This document shows positions 1 through 10,361 of a stretch of 20,970 bases of DNA, one piece after another (the stretch's first letter is position 1; each line of letters begins with the position of its first letter). The DNA comes from Paramacrobiotus richtersi. Lineage: Eukaryota > Tardigrada > Eutardigrada > Parachela > Macrobiotidae. A program made the translations under genes and the position numbers. The notes beneath the pieces were generated by a model. That model searched no databases, had not been told where the DNA came from, and was given only the letters and a program-made list of their open reading frames with translations. The stretch lies in NCBI GenBank assembly GCA_034698045.1, contig JAQGAU010001172.1, positions 1-20,970 on the forward strand. Reading direction: 5' to 3'.

Positions 1-488
1 GTCTAAATTTGAGTTTTAGAAACTCGAACATTTCAAACACGAATGGGTTGCGCGCTAGCGCGACCCAACACTTGTATAATATATTGTTAGATAGATAGAT
101 AGAAGATAGATACACCCTAATACGCACACACGCATTCTATGATCACTGTTCCCAAAAATTTCAAAATTCGATATAAAATTGCAGATCACAAATTTTAAGA
201 CAAACTCTTCGATTTGCAAACTCTTGATGGAGTGCCTTTAGACCAGAATTGATAAGATTCTCGTATAAAGAAAGATAAAAGAGGAGTTCAATTCCATAGA
301 AACTGAGACGTAGAAATGTATGAATCTAGAGATAAGTGCTCGCAGTCCACTTTATGTTCACAAACTGCCTAAATCTACGTACTTAGGGCCATTTTCCACC
401 TATTGTTATAACTATTAGTGGAGCGCTGCGCAACTGTAATCGTTGAAGCAAGGTGCCTTAGTGTTTTCGATAACCAAAACTTGGATAC
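1..488. other. AT-rich non-coding flank
   Basis: I see no convincing coding frame here. The stretch holds a short GC-rich palindrome at about 51-62 (CGCGCTAGCGCG) flanked by GGGT and ACCC, and a short GATA microsatellite at about 90-116. Neither has an evident function. Confidence 0.5.
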
Positions 489-900
489 ACAGTGTCCAGA
501 AATCCATTTGTGCGCGCAAGCTTGGGTTATTGCGCAACAGCAGCGGAAACACATTTTTTTCTGAAATAATTCAGCGTTTTATCCAAACTTTTTGAAACTT
601 TCATAATAAATGCACATATATATGAAGATTGTTCAGACCCAGAATTAGCCCGGAGGTATCTTCATAAAATTGCAAAACGACTTTTAAAATTTTTGAAATT
701 CTTTTAAAGATTTCAAATACATGGTACCGGGCGAATCATGGGTCAGGACCATATTCATATATGTGTGCATTTATCATGAAAGTTTCAAGGAGTTTGGATA
801 AAACGCTGAAATATTTGAGATAAAAAACGTGTTTTCAGTTTTCGCTGCTGTTGCGCAATAACCCGACGTTGCGCGCACAAACGGGCAGGAGTGGCCTTGT
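489..900. mobile_element. Foldback/MITE-like element, copy 1
   Basis: The two halves are long inverted repeats. The left arm begins near 505 with TTTGTGCGCGCAA, then TTATTGCGCAACAGCAGCG, TTCAGCGTTTTATCCAAACT and TGAAACTTTCAT. The reverse complement of the right arm, which ends near 884, carries the same blocks in the same order. Each arm is roughly 190 bp and the arms meet in an A/T-rich centre near 690-710. There is no internal coding frame, so it is non-autonomous. A diverged second copy lies at about 17975-18401 and an end fragment at 5418-5470. Comparison with copy 2 suggests that the true end extends left to an AGTGTCC..AAATCC block near 489-505. I cannot assign a superfamily, and no clear target-site duplication is visible. 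Confidence 0.8.
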
Positions 901-958
901 ACCATATGAAACTATAGTAGCAGTGGCTTAGGACGTACCAGCTACAGAGCTTGCCAGC

Positions 959-1012
959 AATGTACTGTAGCAATCGAAAATCGCTAGCGATTTTCGATTG
1001 CTACAGTACATT
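959..1012. repeat. Perfect 54-bp palindrome
   Basis: Bases 959-985 are the exact reverse complement of 986-1012, with no loop. The centre is CGCTAGCG and the outer arms read AATGTACTGTAGCAATCG. It could extrude as a 27-bp hairpin. It sits immediately before the 74-bp tandem repeat array and shares the GCTACAGTA motif with it. It may be a tiny foldback element or an expansion junction; no function is evident. Confidence 0.9.
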
Positions 1013-1030
1013 AATTGCTAGTATATTGGT

Positions 1031-1371
1031 GCTACGCTACGGTATTTACTGCTGCAGCCGCTACATTAGGGCATTGGGTATTTGTGTGATCCGGCCGCTA
1101 CACTGCTACGCTACGGTGTTCACTGCTGCAGATGCAACACTGGTTCTTCCTGTAATTTCGTGGTTCAGCCGATTCAATGCTACGCTACAATATATAGTAT
1201 TATATACTGCTGAAGCTGCTACATTAGTGCTTTTTGCATTTGTTTGGTTCTGCCGCTACGGTGCTACGCGATGGTGTTTACTGCTGCAGATGCTACAGTA
1301 GCGCTTTCAGTATTTATTTGGTCCAGCCGCTACAGTTGTTTCGCTACGGTGTTTACTGCTGTGGGTGCGAC
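1031..1371. repeat. Tandem repeat array (about 74-bp unit, five copies)
   Basis: Units begin at about 1031, 1105, 1179, 1263 and 1337. They share GCTACGCTACGGTGTTTACT, then GCTGCAGATGCTACA, then TTTGGTTCAGCCGCTACAG. Spacing is 74 bp except for the third unit, which has about 10 extra A/T-rich bases near 1189-1200. The last unit is partial. A long open frame crosses the array, but its protein is low-complexity and resembles nothing I know, so I do not call it a gene. This is a diverged minisatellite. Confidence 0.8.
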
Positions 1372-2600
1372 TCAGGTCCATTTTCTGTTTCTTTCCTGGT
1401 GACATGTTCCGAAACTGGATAAATGTAGCCAAATGTTGTACGGAATTAAGGACGGATGGTACAAACTTACACTCACTGCAGCAATACTTTCTGCCACTAC
1501 CATGCCACTTTGAATCTGCCACTACCATACTTTCCACAACGCTTTGTTTTCCCTCCAGTACAAACGGTGATAAACTACTAATGTTCGAAGTTGTTATTGC
1601 GTACGTTGGCTGACCATAGCGGTCTATGAGAACGCAGATCACAATCTTAATCTAGGACGTTGGGATTTGGGAAGGGTGTAATTGTAAATGTTGGTTGCAC
1701 CATCTGCACGAAGAACAGCTGGGTGGCAGGTTATAGCCAAATGTATCATGCAGATCTTTCGGTGGTTTATTTCGTCTAATGGATCTGTCTGCTGTATCGT
1801 TAAATTGCTACGCCGTTAGAAGTTATGACTACCTTGTCAGTATGTCTTACAAGAAGCCTCTTCGGCTGCGCCTCAGGGTTTCTTGAGATCTTCATTCGAA
1901 ACATATCCGAAGACCGAAAGCATACTGTTCGGAGTGTTCAGCCCTAACCTGCTTTGGAAGGACACACTCAACCGCCATTTTGAATGCTGCGTGCGGTGTT
2001 GAAATCTAAAATTCAGCTGGTAATCGCTTTCATCTGGACGCTTGCCGGGTGCCAGAGGCCCGGAAGTGATCGGTTATACGCGGACGCTTTTTCCTGCGCT
2101 CGTAAATATTCGTTTTCCTGCGCATATTACATCAGAATTACGACATAAAATCACGCACATTTGTAGCTTTCCAGTGTGTGGCTTTTCAAAATTTTCGGAA
2201 TGTTCGCTGCCGATTGACATGCTATCTCTTCGTTTCTGTAGGAATTCGTGCCTGGGCAGTTAGTCACGAGTCTTGTGCAAAAGCGCATTTGTATTCGTTA
2301 TGCCGAGCATTGTGTTTTTTCCTTCAAAAGTAGCGATACTGAATAATTTTTCCGTTTAGGCATTTCTTTATACCGGTATGAGAAGACTGTATGACACTTT
2401 TTAATAGACAGTGAAGTGCTTTATGTTTTTTCTCAACAACAAAGCAATTGTTAATTTCAAGGTGCTCGTGAAATTTTGACATTAAATTGCACTGGCGGCA
2501 TGCCGGTAATAATTTTTTTTAAATGTCATGTGATGTAGGTTTCCGATGCGGGGAATGGTTATCTGATTTTGGTTCTCTGTAGCGGTTATTTAGATTTTGA
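1372..2600. other. Gene-free stretch
   Basis: Short open frames on both strands (for example around 1365-1613 and 2042-2263) lack recognisable domains and convincing splice context. I see no RNA gene or clear repeat. The A/T content is moderate. Confidence 0.4.
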
Positions 2601-2859
2601 TGTTACGGGGCGGCCGTGCCGGTGCGTAATATAGATATTGCTCTGCTGTCCATTCGAACGAAAAGAATTGTTACTGTCGAATCTCGGTGTTTAACAGTTA
2701 TGGTCTTTCGAAAACATGTACAGTAATGTGTCCCGAGTCCTTTGCTTGTTATAATTCGCAGAAATGATTTGTAAAATAAACTGGCATGAAGCAGATGAGC
2801 AATTGAAGTCGCGTCCACTATGAAGTCCGGATCACTATACAAGATACGAGTTTCGGCAC

Positions 2860-2962
2860 AAAGTCCAGATCCCAGGATACCAGACACCAGTTTAGTCTAC
2901 TTTCCATTACCAGTACCATACCAGATACAAGACTACCAGTACCATTACCAGCTACCAAACCC
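2860..2962. repeat. Degenerate TACCAG-rich simple repeat
   Basis: The stretch contains repeated ACCAG, TACCAG and ATTACCAG words, such as CCATTACCAGTACCATACCAG and its near-repeat 30 bases on. This is a decayed simple-sequence tract rather than a regular microsatellite. Confidence 0.6.
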
Positions 2963-3114
2963 AGGGTTCAGTACGACCAACTGTATATAGCGAAATTTCC
3001 ACAATAACCTTACCGTTAACCTTGGTAACACTTTTCTCTGTTTTTTTTACAAAGAACGTTTGTTTTTCTATATTTCTCTGTTTTTCTGTAGTTCTAGTGA
3101 GCGCACGATAAAAA

Positions 3115-3210
3115 CTTTTGAACTTATCAGTACAGACACGTGAACAGTTTTCCCCAAACCTTTTTCTGCAGGCGGTGCGTGCATAACGAGCCATTCTTGC
3201 TGGGTTGTTC
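3115..3210. repeat. Dispersed repeat, copy 1
   Basis: It matches 5064-5137 in the same orientation. Shared blocks are TTTGAACTTATCA, CCTTTTTCTGC, GTGC(G)TGCATAA, GAGCC and TTGCTGGGTTGTTC against TTGCTAGGCTGTTC. Copy 1 has about 25 extra bases between the first two blocks. The family is unknown; it may be part of an old transposon. Confidence 0.55.
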
Positions 3211-3212
3211 AC

Positions 3213-4355
3213 TGTTTTACATTTTACACCTAATAACTTTAATTACATATTTATTTGAAAAGGACTTAAAACGCAGAACTGCATCTCGCTCATTCTTCTC
3301 CGGATTCGGCTACCTGCAGCTACGCTCTCCAGATAACACATATCGTAACACTTTGCTTCCTGATACTGTTGATATAGATTGGACGTTCAGTCGGTTAGTA
3401 ATCATGAGCCTCTGTTATAAAGGTTCTTGTCGATCTTGTGTTCAAATTTCCTCGTTGTTAACAAGCAATCCTGATGCACTAAATCAACAACATAAAAACA
3501 ACGTCTAAACCAACAGAATCTGGAACTGTGCCCGTTACACATAGTGCATCTCCCCGCTGCATTAAGATGGACAATCTCTGTTCAATTTTATGTTTATCAA
3601 GGTTGGTTATCAAGGTTATCAAGTGGTGGAAGGAAATTAAAGGTGAGAAATTACAGGACTGTGCAGGTTTCCTGAAAGTTCCTGCGGGTGTGCAGCTTAT
3701 AAAACGGGAAGCAGTTTAAAAATCGTTCAACTAGCTACAGGCAGATGTGACGCGAGGTGTGATATGGTCTGGTCCCTTTCAAGTCATTTGGTCGGAAAGC
3801 GTGCGCAAGTTTAACATAGGCTCCTATGGGAAGAACGCACCTCGCCAACATACTTCTAAAACTACATGTTGCACAGTTCAGTTTCCGGCATACTGGCCGA
3901 CAGAAAACTTGTTAACCTGACATTTGCCTACATTTAGAATATCGTAGGAAAAATTCACGTCAAGTGGATGATTTAATATACATTTATTAACAGACGGCTT
4001 GCGGGCTGATCTGCTAGACAAGGCTGTCCCACAGTGAGCGCCTTGCCCTTGATACGGCAATGCCATGCTTTAATGCGTATGAGACAGATATGACGTCTGT
4101 GGACGGAAGCTCATGCAGTAGTATAATGTAATGCAGTGTTAATAAAAAGTTCACGAATGAACCGATTTTACGCCCGAAATTTCGTCAATCCTGAGTTAAC
4201 TGTTATACTTTTTATTGCTTAAAACAGCAATGTTTTTCAAGTTTCAAATCCTCCAAATTTCAGCACACATACATATCTGTGGAAATGACGGCTGCTGACT
4301 TGTGAGCTGCTAAGCATGTCACAGTAAATCTATACGGCTGGAGCTTTCCGGCCAA
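3213..4355. other. Gene-poor stretch
   Basis: The open frames at 3140-3508 (plus) and 3528-3719 (plus) have no recognisable domains or codon signature. I see no RNA genes or strong repeats. Confidence 0.4.
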
Positions 4356-4703
4356 ATGTCTGACGCCGGTGACCGCCCAGTAAGGGAGCCGCCTGAAACT
4401 GGGCATGTGCCTGTAGCTAATTCCGAAAATTTCGAAATTCAAAATAATGTGGTTAAACTATCGCATGTTATACGTAAAACGCAAAATTCGATTGTTGCAA
4501 CAATGACAGTCGGTTACAACCATGAGCTTCTGTTATCAAGCACATACTTGAAGAAAATTAAATGCAGAAAATTAGAAGTCTGCTTTTTTTCTAAAAGTAA
4601 CTGCCAGTACGTGTGTAGCTTGAAACATTCTAGACAAGATGGAACTTTAAATTTTTGTCCTGCACGGATTACTGCATGGAGTACAATTTCACCTGGGTAC
4701 TAG
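4356..4703 (+). CDS. Possible small open frame, unrecognised (115 aa)
   Basis: An ATG opens a 115-residue frame that begins MSDAGDRPVREPPETGHVPV. I recognise no domain, signal peptide or membrane segment. It could be a chance frame or one exon of an unseen gene, and nothing around it supports expression. It is listed only because it is among the longer ATG-started frames in an otherwise empty stretch. Confidence 0.12.
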   Translation: MSDAGDRPVREPPETGHVPVANSENFEIQNNVVKLSHVIRKTQNSIVATMTVGYNHELLLSSTYLKKIKCRKLEVCFFSKSNCQYVCSLKHSRQDGTLNFCPARITAWSTISPGY

Positions 4704-5063
4704 TTTGTAAAATAACTTTCTGCGGATTTCTAAATAACAAAATTTTGAAAATCCGAAACAGAATGTAAAAAGAGCGTTAACAATCTTAAAATTCAAAAAA
4801 ATTCAAAACGCTGCGGGCTAGCTAACCCACGCTTGCATCAAGATATCAATATATCCATATGTGAATTAAAGTAATACTTAGTAATTCATTTGCGGAGAAA
4901 AAGATTTTATACGTTATGCGGACGCTGTTGTGCGCTGGAATTATGCGTTTATGCCTTATCGCTTATGCTTATGCGATATCGCTTATGCTAGCCATTAATG
5001 CGTTATGCTATACATACCCAGCCTCGAATCAGTGTTAGATTCAGTGAGTGGCACAATACTAAC
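4704..5063. other. Gene-free stretch with CTTATGC-like short repeats
   Basis: Bases 4910-5012 contain many near-copies of TTATGCG and CTTATGC (GCGTTTATGCCTTATCGCTT and following). This forms a degenerate simple repeat. Nothing else is recognisable. Confidence 0.45.
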
Positions 5064-5137
5064 GTTTGAACTTATCACCTTTTTCTGCTGACAGTGCATA
5101 AAGAGCCGTTTTTGCTAGGCTGTTCGTTATCTGACAT
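5064..5137. repeat. Dispersed repeat, copy 2
   Basis: It matches 3115-3210 but lacks about 25 internal bases. It shares GTTTGAACTTATCA, CCTTTTTCTGC, GTGCATAA, GAGCC and TTGCTAGGCTGTTC. Confidence 0.55.
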
Positions 5138-5417
5138 CTTCCCGCCTGTTGATTTTCATTATGTATTGTTTCAAAACGTATAGGTAAAGTACACTCGCAC
5201 AGTTAACAATTATGGTCATGGATTTACGTTCTTCTAAATTAACAGTATAACCTACTTCTGAATCAGCAAGCAAAACTAAAGCTAGAAAATCATTATAGAA
5301 ATTCAAATTTCAACGTGTTTTTGGGGAATGTAGCGTGTGCACACTCCGAATCGATAAAACAGGATACGTTATTGCTTTTGGTGGTTAAAAGACCAACATT
5401 CATGAATGTGAAAACGA

Positions 5418-5470
5418 ATTGTGCGCGCAACACCAGGCCGTTGCGCAATCCTTAAAACGTTTAAACACAA
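5418..5470. mobile_element. End fragment of the foldback/MITE family
   Basis: TTGTGCGCGCAA is followed after exactly 10 bases by TTGCGCAA, the same words at the same spacing as the left end of the element at 489-900. A GTTTAAACAC block follows, which also occurs in the right arm of the copy at 17975-18401 when read on the other strand. No second arm is visible, so this is a truncated copy or solo end. Confidence 0.5.
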
Positions 5471-8400
5471 ACCCGTGTACCAAAGGTTTCATTTGTTTCG
5501 TTTCTTGGTTTCTTGATAGGTACAGGGGTGATTCAGCAATATGCCCACAGCTGATTTATTAATTCCCCTTAATTTTCCCAGCAGCAGAGCGCTTCGTTTT
5601 GCTGTCTTGAACAGTTCTCTGATCTTTACTCAATGTACAGCATGTTTAAGGGCAAGACTGCCACATCTCGTTTGGCACGATGACAGGTACAGTAATCGAT
5701 GAAGCTAGTGATTTATAGAGTCCTTCTTGTAAAGCATTTTTTCCTGTAGATCTTACAAGCAAAAGCCGGCAGCAGAAGTGGGTAGAGAATTGTTGTGGAA
5801 TTTAAGTTGGTACTCCTAGATGCAGAAACGCATTCGACCCTTGCGATGCAGCGTTTTCATTTTCATCTAAATTGTACAAAAATCGGAACTGTTTGAAATC
5901 GCTGCAACATGCTTTCATGTGATAGAGCAATCATTTCTTCACACGACTGTAGCGAACGAAGTTGCTTTTGCCTTTTCTAAACGGTAATCGTTTTACGAAT
6001 GCAGCTGTCCGAGTCTAGGCGTGTTTAGCTTTTCTGTTGATTCGATTCCCGCTTGTTTCCACCGAAGTTCCGAACTAACCGTCAAACGATAAGATTCATC
6101 CTGACAGTATCAGCACGTCCAGTTCAAATTCTGTGCTTGTAGTTCTGAAGCGCAAGTTGCGCTCTGTTCGCCGACCAGCTGTAAATAACTGGGAGTTAGT
6201 CCTCAGAGCGGGACGGAAGCTTTTCCAGATCCCATCCTTATTAACACAGAGGTCTACGAGAATTCATGATTATTCTGTTGCCTGTCTCTAAGGACATGCA
6301 GCGGTAAATGGAGATGGTCAAGGTTCATCGACTGAATCACACCTGACGCTTGAGTGTGCACGTGCATGCAACGATTTTCCACACCGTCATCTGTACGGCC
6401 AATATTTGTACTTGTGTAATGGGATTTTTTTACCAGGACTGATACGAACACCACGCAAAAATTTGAGGAAAAATACAGAAAAAAATAATATTCGGAGAGA
6501 TAGTCAAGGAGTTACCGAGAACCGTAAAAGTCGAAACCAGAAGAATTAAAAAAAGACTAAACCAGTAGAATTTAAAAACAGAAAACTCGCATATAGGCCT
6601 GTCTTTTCAGCCGTGCTGTAAATGTGCTGCTTGCGGGGGTCGAAATTTGAAATCATACTTTAAGACATTCTCATACATCATTTCACACCATTTCATAATC
6701 TACAGTACCCCAATATGAAGATGCAATGAAATGAAACAAAATAAAATCCTCTGAAGCATTAAGACGGTGAAATAATGACGCACGTGCGTGTACTAGTAGC
6801 CAGTGGTCGCACAATGCTGCATGCACTGGAGGGTTGAAATTCATTTAGACTTTTTGGAATAGAATAATATTATTATTGTTATTGCTTCACAAGAGCAGAC
6901 AACCCGTTAGGGACTTCAAGTCTCGTCGAACACAACAAAAGTAAATGAAATGAAAATGATGTGAATTGTGAAACGACATAAAAGTATGAAACAAGAAAAC
7001 GAATTTTAATATACGAGCCATCATTTCATTATCACATGTTCAGATATAATAACAGCATTTTTGAGCTGAATATGCATAAAAATTATTCGAGAACGTTAAG
7101 GGTATTTATTTTTTACAATTCTATCGAAAGCTTTTGAAGGCAATTTTCATTTTCAGTTTCGGAATTCTTCAATTTCCGGTCAATTCGTCTATCAACTAGC
7201 AAGAGAAATTCCAATGCCAGTACAGCAGGCTGCGCCAATTCCAGTAATAACTGAGCCCAAGAGAATCAGAGCGTTCATCCCATAGATTTACCCACCACCC
7301 ATGCCATCCGCTTTACACACTACCCAGACCCACATATTCTGCCCACAGCGGGCTGCGGCTACCCATACGTTTTTTTTGTTTGTTTTGATTCGCGCAATGA
7401 ACCTTCTCGTATCTTTTATTAACCGTGCGCTCCATCTGACAGTTCCCTTTCTACTGACGCCTAAACCAAGACAATCGAACGGTTGTTTGTATACCTTTCC
7501 GTTCGTAATCGTTCCTGACTTTACCTTTATATTTTGGGGGATTATGATGTGATAAATGTTGCCTGTTGTATGTACAGCTTAAATTCAATTATTAAAACAT
7601 AAAGAGCTACAGCGACCGTTTTCGCTAAGTTGAAACACTTCGCGAGGCGTTCGCTATAACGTTTCTTGTTTTGAATATCTGGTTTCTTTGCTTGGAAACT
7701 TGTTTAACCACCATCAAGCTACAGTTTCATACTATCAAACCCGCGTTCGGAGATAACGGGATGGGGCTGTGAACGTCGCGACAGAAACACCAGCGATTGA
7801 CCTCAAAACAAGGGTTGTTCCTTCTTAATATCACCAGAAATATTCAAATCGGTATACGCTTGCATTATCTTTTTTTAATTTAACGATAAATAATAAGGTA
7901 TTCATATAAATTAATCACACTGCGAAGAAAGCTCGCATAATTTAATAATAATTTTTCGAAAATGTTCGAACAAATCTCGGACCAGTTCGGACAACTGATT
8001 CCTCAACTGTGCAGTAGCTTTTCGTTAACCAATAATTTACATAGAAAACTTACTTCAGCGCGTTCGGAACTCTCTAGTGACTACGTTTATAAGGTGAAAA
8101 CTCAGAAAAACCACACACGGTCTTCGCAAGCCCCAGACGAACCCCCCGGTGGTTCTGGGAGCGTTCCGCTTCCCTTCAACGTGCCATAAACAGGGAGACA
8201 GGCGTTCGAGTAACCAATGGCGGAGAGATTCAAACAGACGGCTAAGCCAGCTAAAGTTCTTGTGTTGGCCGTATTCGATTCTCAATCACGGCTGTTTTTT
8301 ATACATAATTATTCACAAATGACCGTAGGAAAAGTGGAGCTTCCCGGCGACATGTGCTTGTTGTTGCTGATGGTTTGAAATTTCGCTGTAATTCAGAGCT

Positions 8401-8698
8401 TTCACCAATCGTGACCAAATTATTCTAGTACTAAGCCAATCGAAGGGGCTTCTTAACAAACACGTAAAGAGGCGAAAATATTCAACGGCTGGTTGCCTGT
8501 AAGAAGTTGAAAAAAGTGTTTAAACTTGGTGCGTACGCTCTCTGTAGTTAGCAGCCACGACCCGCGACGACCGTTAGTTTTCTTCAAGTACTCACATGAA
8601 AGAAAGCAAATTGAAAGGACGCTGTAGTGTTGTTGAAAGTAACTGCCTGTAACCTAAAACGGAAGCAATCAAACTTAAAATTCCAAAAACCCGGAAAT
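5471..8698. other. Long gene-poor region
   Basis: Open frames here (for example 6254-6454 minus, 7301-7552 plus, 7962-8189 plus and 8055-8285 minus) are short and contain no domain that I recognise. The stretch includes a purine-rich tract near 6465-6570 and a possible retroelement tail near 6865-6930. No tRNA or rRNA is visible. Confidence 0.45.
6860..6935 (-). mobile_element. Possible LINE 3' tail
   Basis: Read on the minus strand, a G/C-richer stretch (GTTGTCTGCTCTTGTGAAGC) runs into CAATAACAATAATAATATT, a short AAT-type microsatellite. Many animal LINEs end in such a tail. No coding domain is visible upstream on that strand, so the copy would be severely 5'-truncated. Confidence 0.3.
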
Positions 8699-8836
8699 TC
8701 AAACTAAAATTACCGTTGAATAGCAGTCTAAGCAGTAAGCATACAAATTTATTCTAGATTCTTGAGCTCTCCGTTTCAAAGAAGGAAAAAGTACGTCTTG
8801 CGCAGCTACGCGGTCGCAACCTGCCTCAATTCGCCG
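8699..8836 (-). CDS. Possible second exon of the FMRP-like gene
   Basis: After the splice donor at 8955 on the minus strand, a TTTTGCTCAG acceptor ends at 8837. It is followed by a 45-codon open frame in the matching phase (0) that ends in TGA at 8699. The product begins RRIEAGCDRV and is basic. It does not resemble a KH domain. The case rests only on splice signals and phase, with an intron of about 119 bp. It is speculative and competes with simple read-through of the upstream frame to its stop at 8857. Confidence 0.2.
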   Translation of the reverse strand, partial: RRIEAGCDRVAAQDVLFPSLKRRAQESRINLYAYCLDCYSTVILV

Positions 8837-8856
8837 CTGAGCAAAATCACGCTACT

Positions 8857-9597
8857 TCACGCTGGTTTTAGAAAGAACGGAGAAAAAATGCCACAGTACG
8901 GTGGAATCAGTCTGTACAGTAAATAAATGTCGCGTAAATAATCATGTTTTCTTACGTCTGGTTTTTGGCAGGTCACACACACCTTGAACTCAAGGTTCAT
9001 GGCGTGTTCATCATCTCCAAGTTCGAGGATGGATAGCACATTACCAGCGACAGCCACGGCTCTCATGTCACAGTCAGACTGACATCTTCCATAAGTGCTG
9101 TTGAAGGCGTCAAGGAGAAACTGATCCGTAGTCCTGTCCGGGTAGCAGGCACAAAACTCGCCCGGTAGCAGGGCAAGGCGTTTATTGAAAAATCCCTTAT
9201 CGATAGCATATCGCGGTCGTCTCGTAGTCAAAGGATCGCGAATTCGGTATTCAGGAACGAGGATCTTGACTGAACCAGCGGATGTCGTAACACATACCAA
9301 TCCGAATCTCGGGGAACTATATACAGCTATCATCAGCTTGCCTAGATGCCACTGGTATGGTTCAGCCGTCTTAGCGCGAATTAGGACTTCAACCGAAACA
9401 TCCTGAAAGTCCCGACTTCTGCAAGAGGGGTCGAAGAACCGCGCGTATTCGGGTCGAAAAATTTCGTGGAACCGTATCAGCACAGACCCGTGAACAAACT
9501 GAATGACAAGGCCTTCGTCAGCGCAGTCGACAACTCTTCCGTGTTCAACCAGTCCATCATCTCCTCGCACAGCTACAATGTTCCAATCGCTGGGCAT
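8857..9597 (-). CDS. FMRP/FXR-like N-terminal module (tandem Tudor/Agenet plus KH0)
   Basis: The first ATG is at 9597 and the frame runs 246 codons to a stop at 8857. Residues 7-48 (VAVRGDDG, FHEIFRPE) resemble the first Tudor/Agenet domain of FMRP. Residues 67-115 (VSVEVLIRAKTAEPYQWHLG) resemble the second. Residues 136-206 (FFNKRLALLP, then FNSTYG, AVAVAGNVLSILEL, HAM) resemble KH0. Order and spacing agree with the family as I recall it, and its proteins also start directly at the first Tudor. FMRP/FXR are cytoplasmic RNA-binding translation regulators whose Tudor pair binds methylated ligands. A strong donor (GAC|GTAAGA) at 8955 suggests that the exon ends at residue 214 and that the last 32 codons are intron. 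KH1, KH2 and RGG are not visible, so the copy may be partial, spread over distant exons, or a decayed paralogue. The assignment rests on recalled family sequence, not a search. Confidence 0.55.
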   Translation of the reverse strand: MPSDWNIVAVRGDDGLVEHGRVVDCADEGLVIQFVHGSVLIRFHEIFRPEYARFFDPSCRSRDFQDVSVEVLIRAKTAEPYQWHLGKLMIAVYSSPRFGLVCVTTSAGSVKILVPEYRIRDPLTTRRPRYAIDKGFFNKRLALLPGEFCACYPDRTTDQFLLDAFNSTYGRCQSDCDMRAVAVAGNVLSILELGDDEHAMNLEFKVCVTCQKPDVRKHDYLRDIYLLYRLIPPYCGIFSPFFLKPA

Positions 9598-10361
9598 TCT
9601 GGTAAATTTGATAATACTGGCTACCAAAATTCATCAAATTATTAAAACTAAAGGCAAAGCTGATGAACAGATGAGCAGGACGATGAATGAATATCCATCA
9701 GAACAACAATGACACAATCAAGTAAAAATAACACATACCGTGACATGCGTATGCTAGCTCATTCATTACTGCGCTGTTAATTCAGGGATTTATTAGACAT
9801 AGCAACGGCAAGACAATTTATGCCCGCAGAAATTTTTCTGGCAGGGGCATGGCTGAATATACAGAAGCGCTCTGTCTTATCTGTGCTTATTAAGACAGAG
9901 GGCTGAACGAGGCTTGTCTGTTCAGTCAGCCTATCTAATACTGTGTTATTATTTGCGGCAAAGCGGTGTGCCTCTGCCAGAGAAATCTGGGGAATACAGT
10001 TGTCTTGTCTTGTCTTGCTATGGTACAATATAGCCAGGCACGCTGCCAGTGGAACAGCGCACAGCCCAGTAGCGAGCACACCCTTTCTCCCCTGCGTTGT
10101 GATTACTGGATCCTCGCATCACCATTTTCCTTTAGATTAATATGTTGAAGAAGGGGTTTCGAACTGGATTGACAGACTCGCATCAAAACCAAAATGAGCT
10201 TCCCACAGTAGATTCGAAAGAAATGAAATTCTTCTCGTTTACTAAATGCATTTGGACCGTTTTTGTAACGAAACGACCAGTCACGATCCGTTTCCAAATA
10301 GTGCAAAGTCACCGAATCTCGATATCTCAAACACTTCTTAGTGACTTCTATGTAGTTACTT
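9598..10361. other. Non-coding stretch between the FMRP-like frame and the LINE cluster
   Basis: This would hold the 5' untranslated region and promoter of the minus-strand FMRP-like frame; I see no convincing TATA element. There is a 10-bp hairpin at 9870-9900 (CTCTGTCTTA/TAAGACAGAG) and a short TGTCT run at 10001-10018. The open frames at 9777-10079 and 9943-10148 look like chance frames. Confidence 0.4.

Noticed and set aside
45-66. CGCGCTAGCGCG palindrome and the similar GGGCTAGCTAACCC near 4815 as ends of one large element
   Set aside because: The flanking similarity is too short and irregular to support a 4.8-kb element.
951-1422. Long plus-strand open frames over the 74-bp repeats
   Set aside because: They follow the tandem repeat's base composition, have no known domain, and the two overlapping frames are equally open.
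1307-1642. Minus-strand 111-residue frame
   Set aside because: It overlaps the tandem repeat at one end and has no domain or splice context.
6040-6056. GATTCGATTCCCGC as a possible tRNA T-arm
   Set aside because: There is no matching acceptor stem, D-arm or anticodon arm in the flanking 80 bases.
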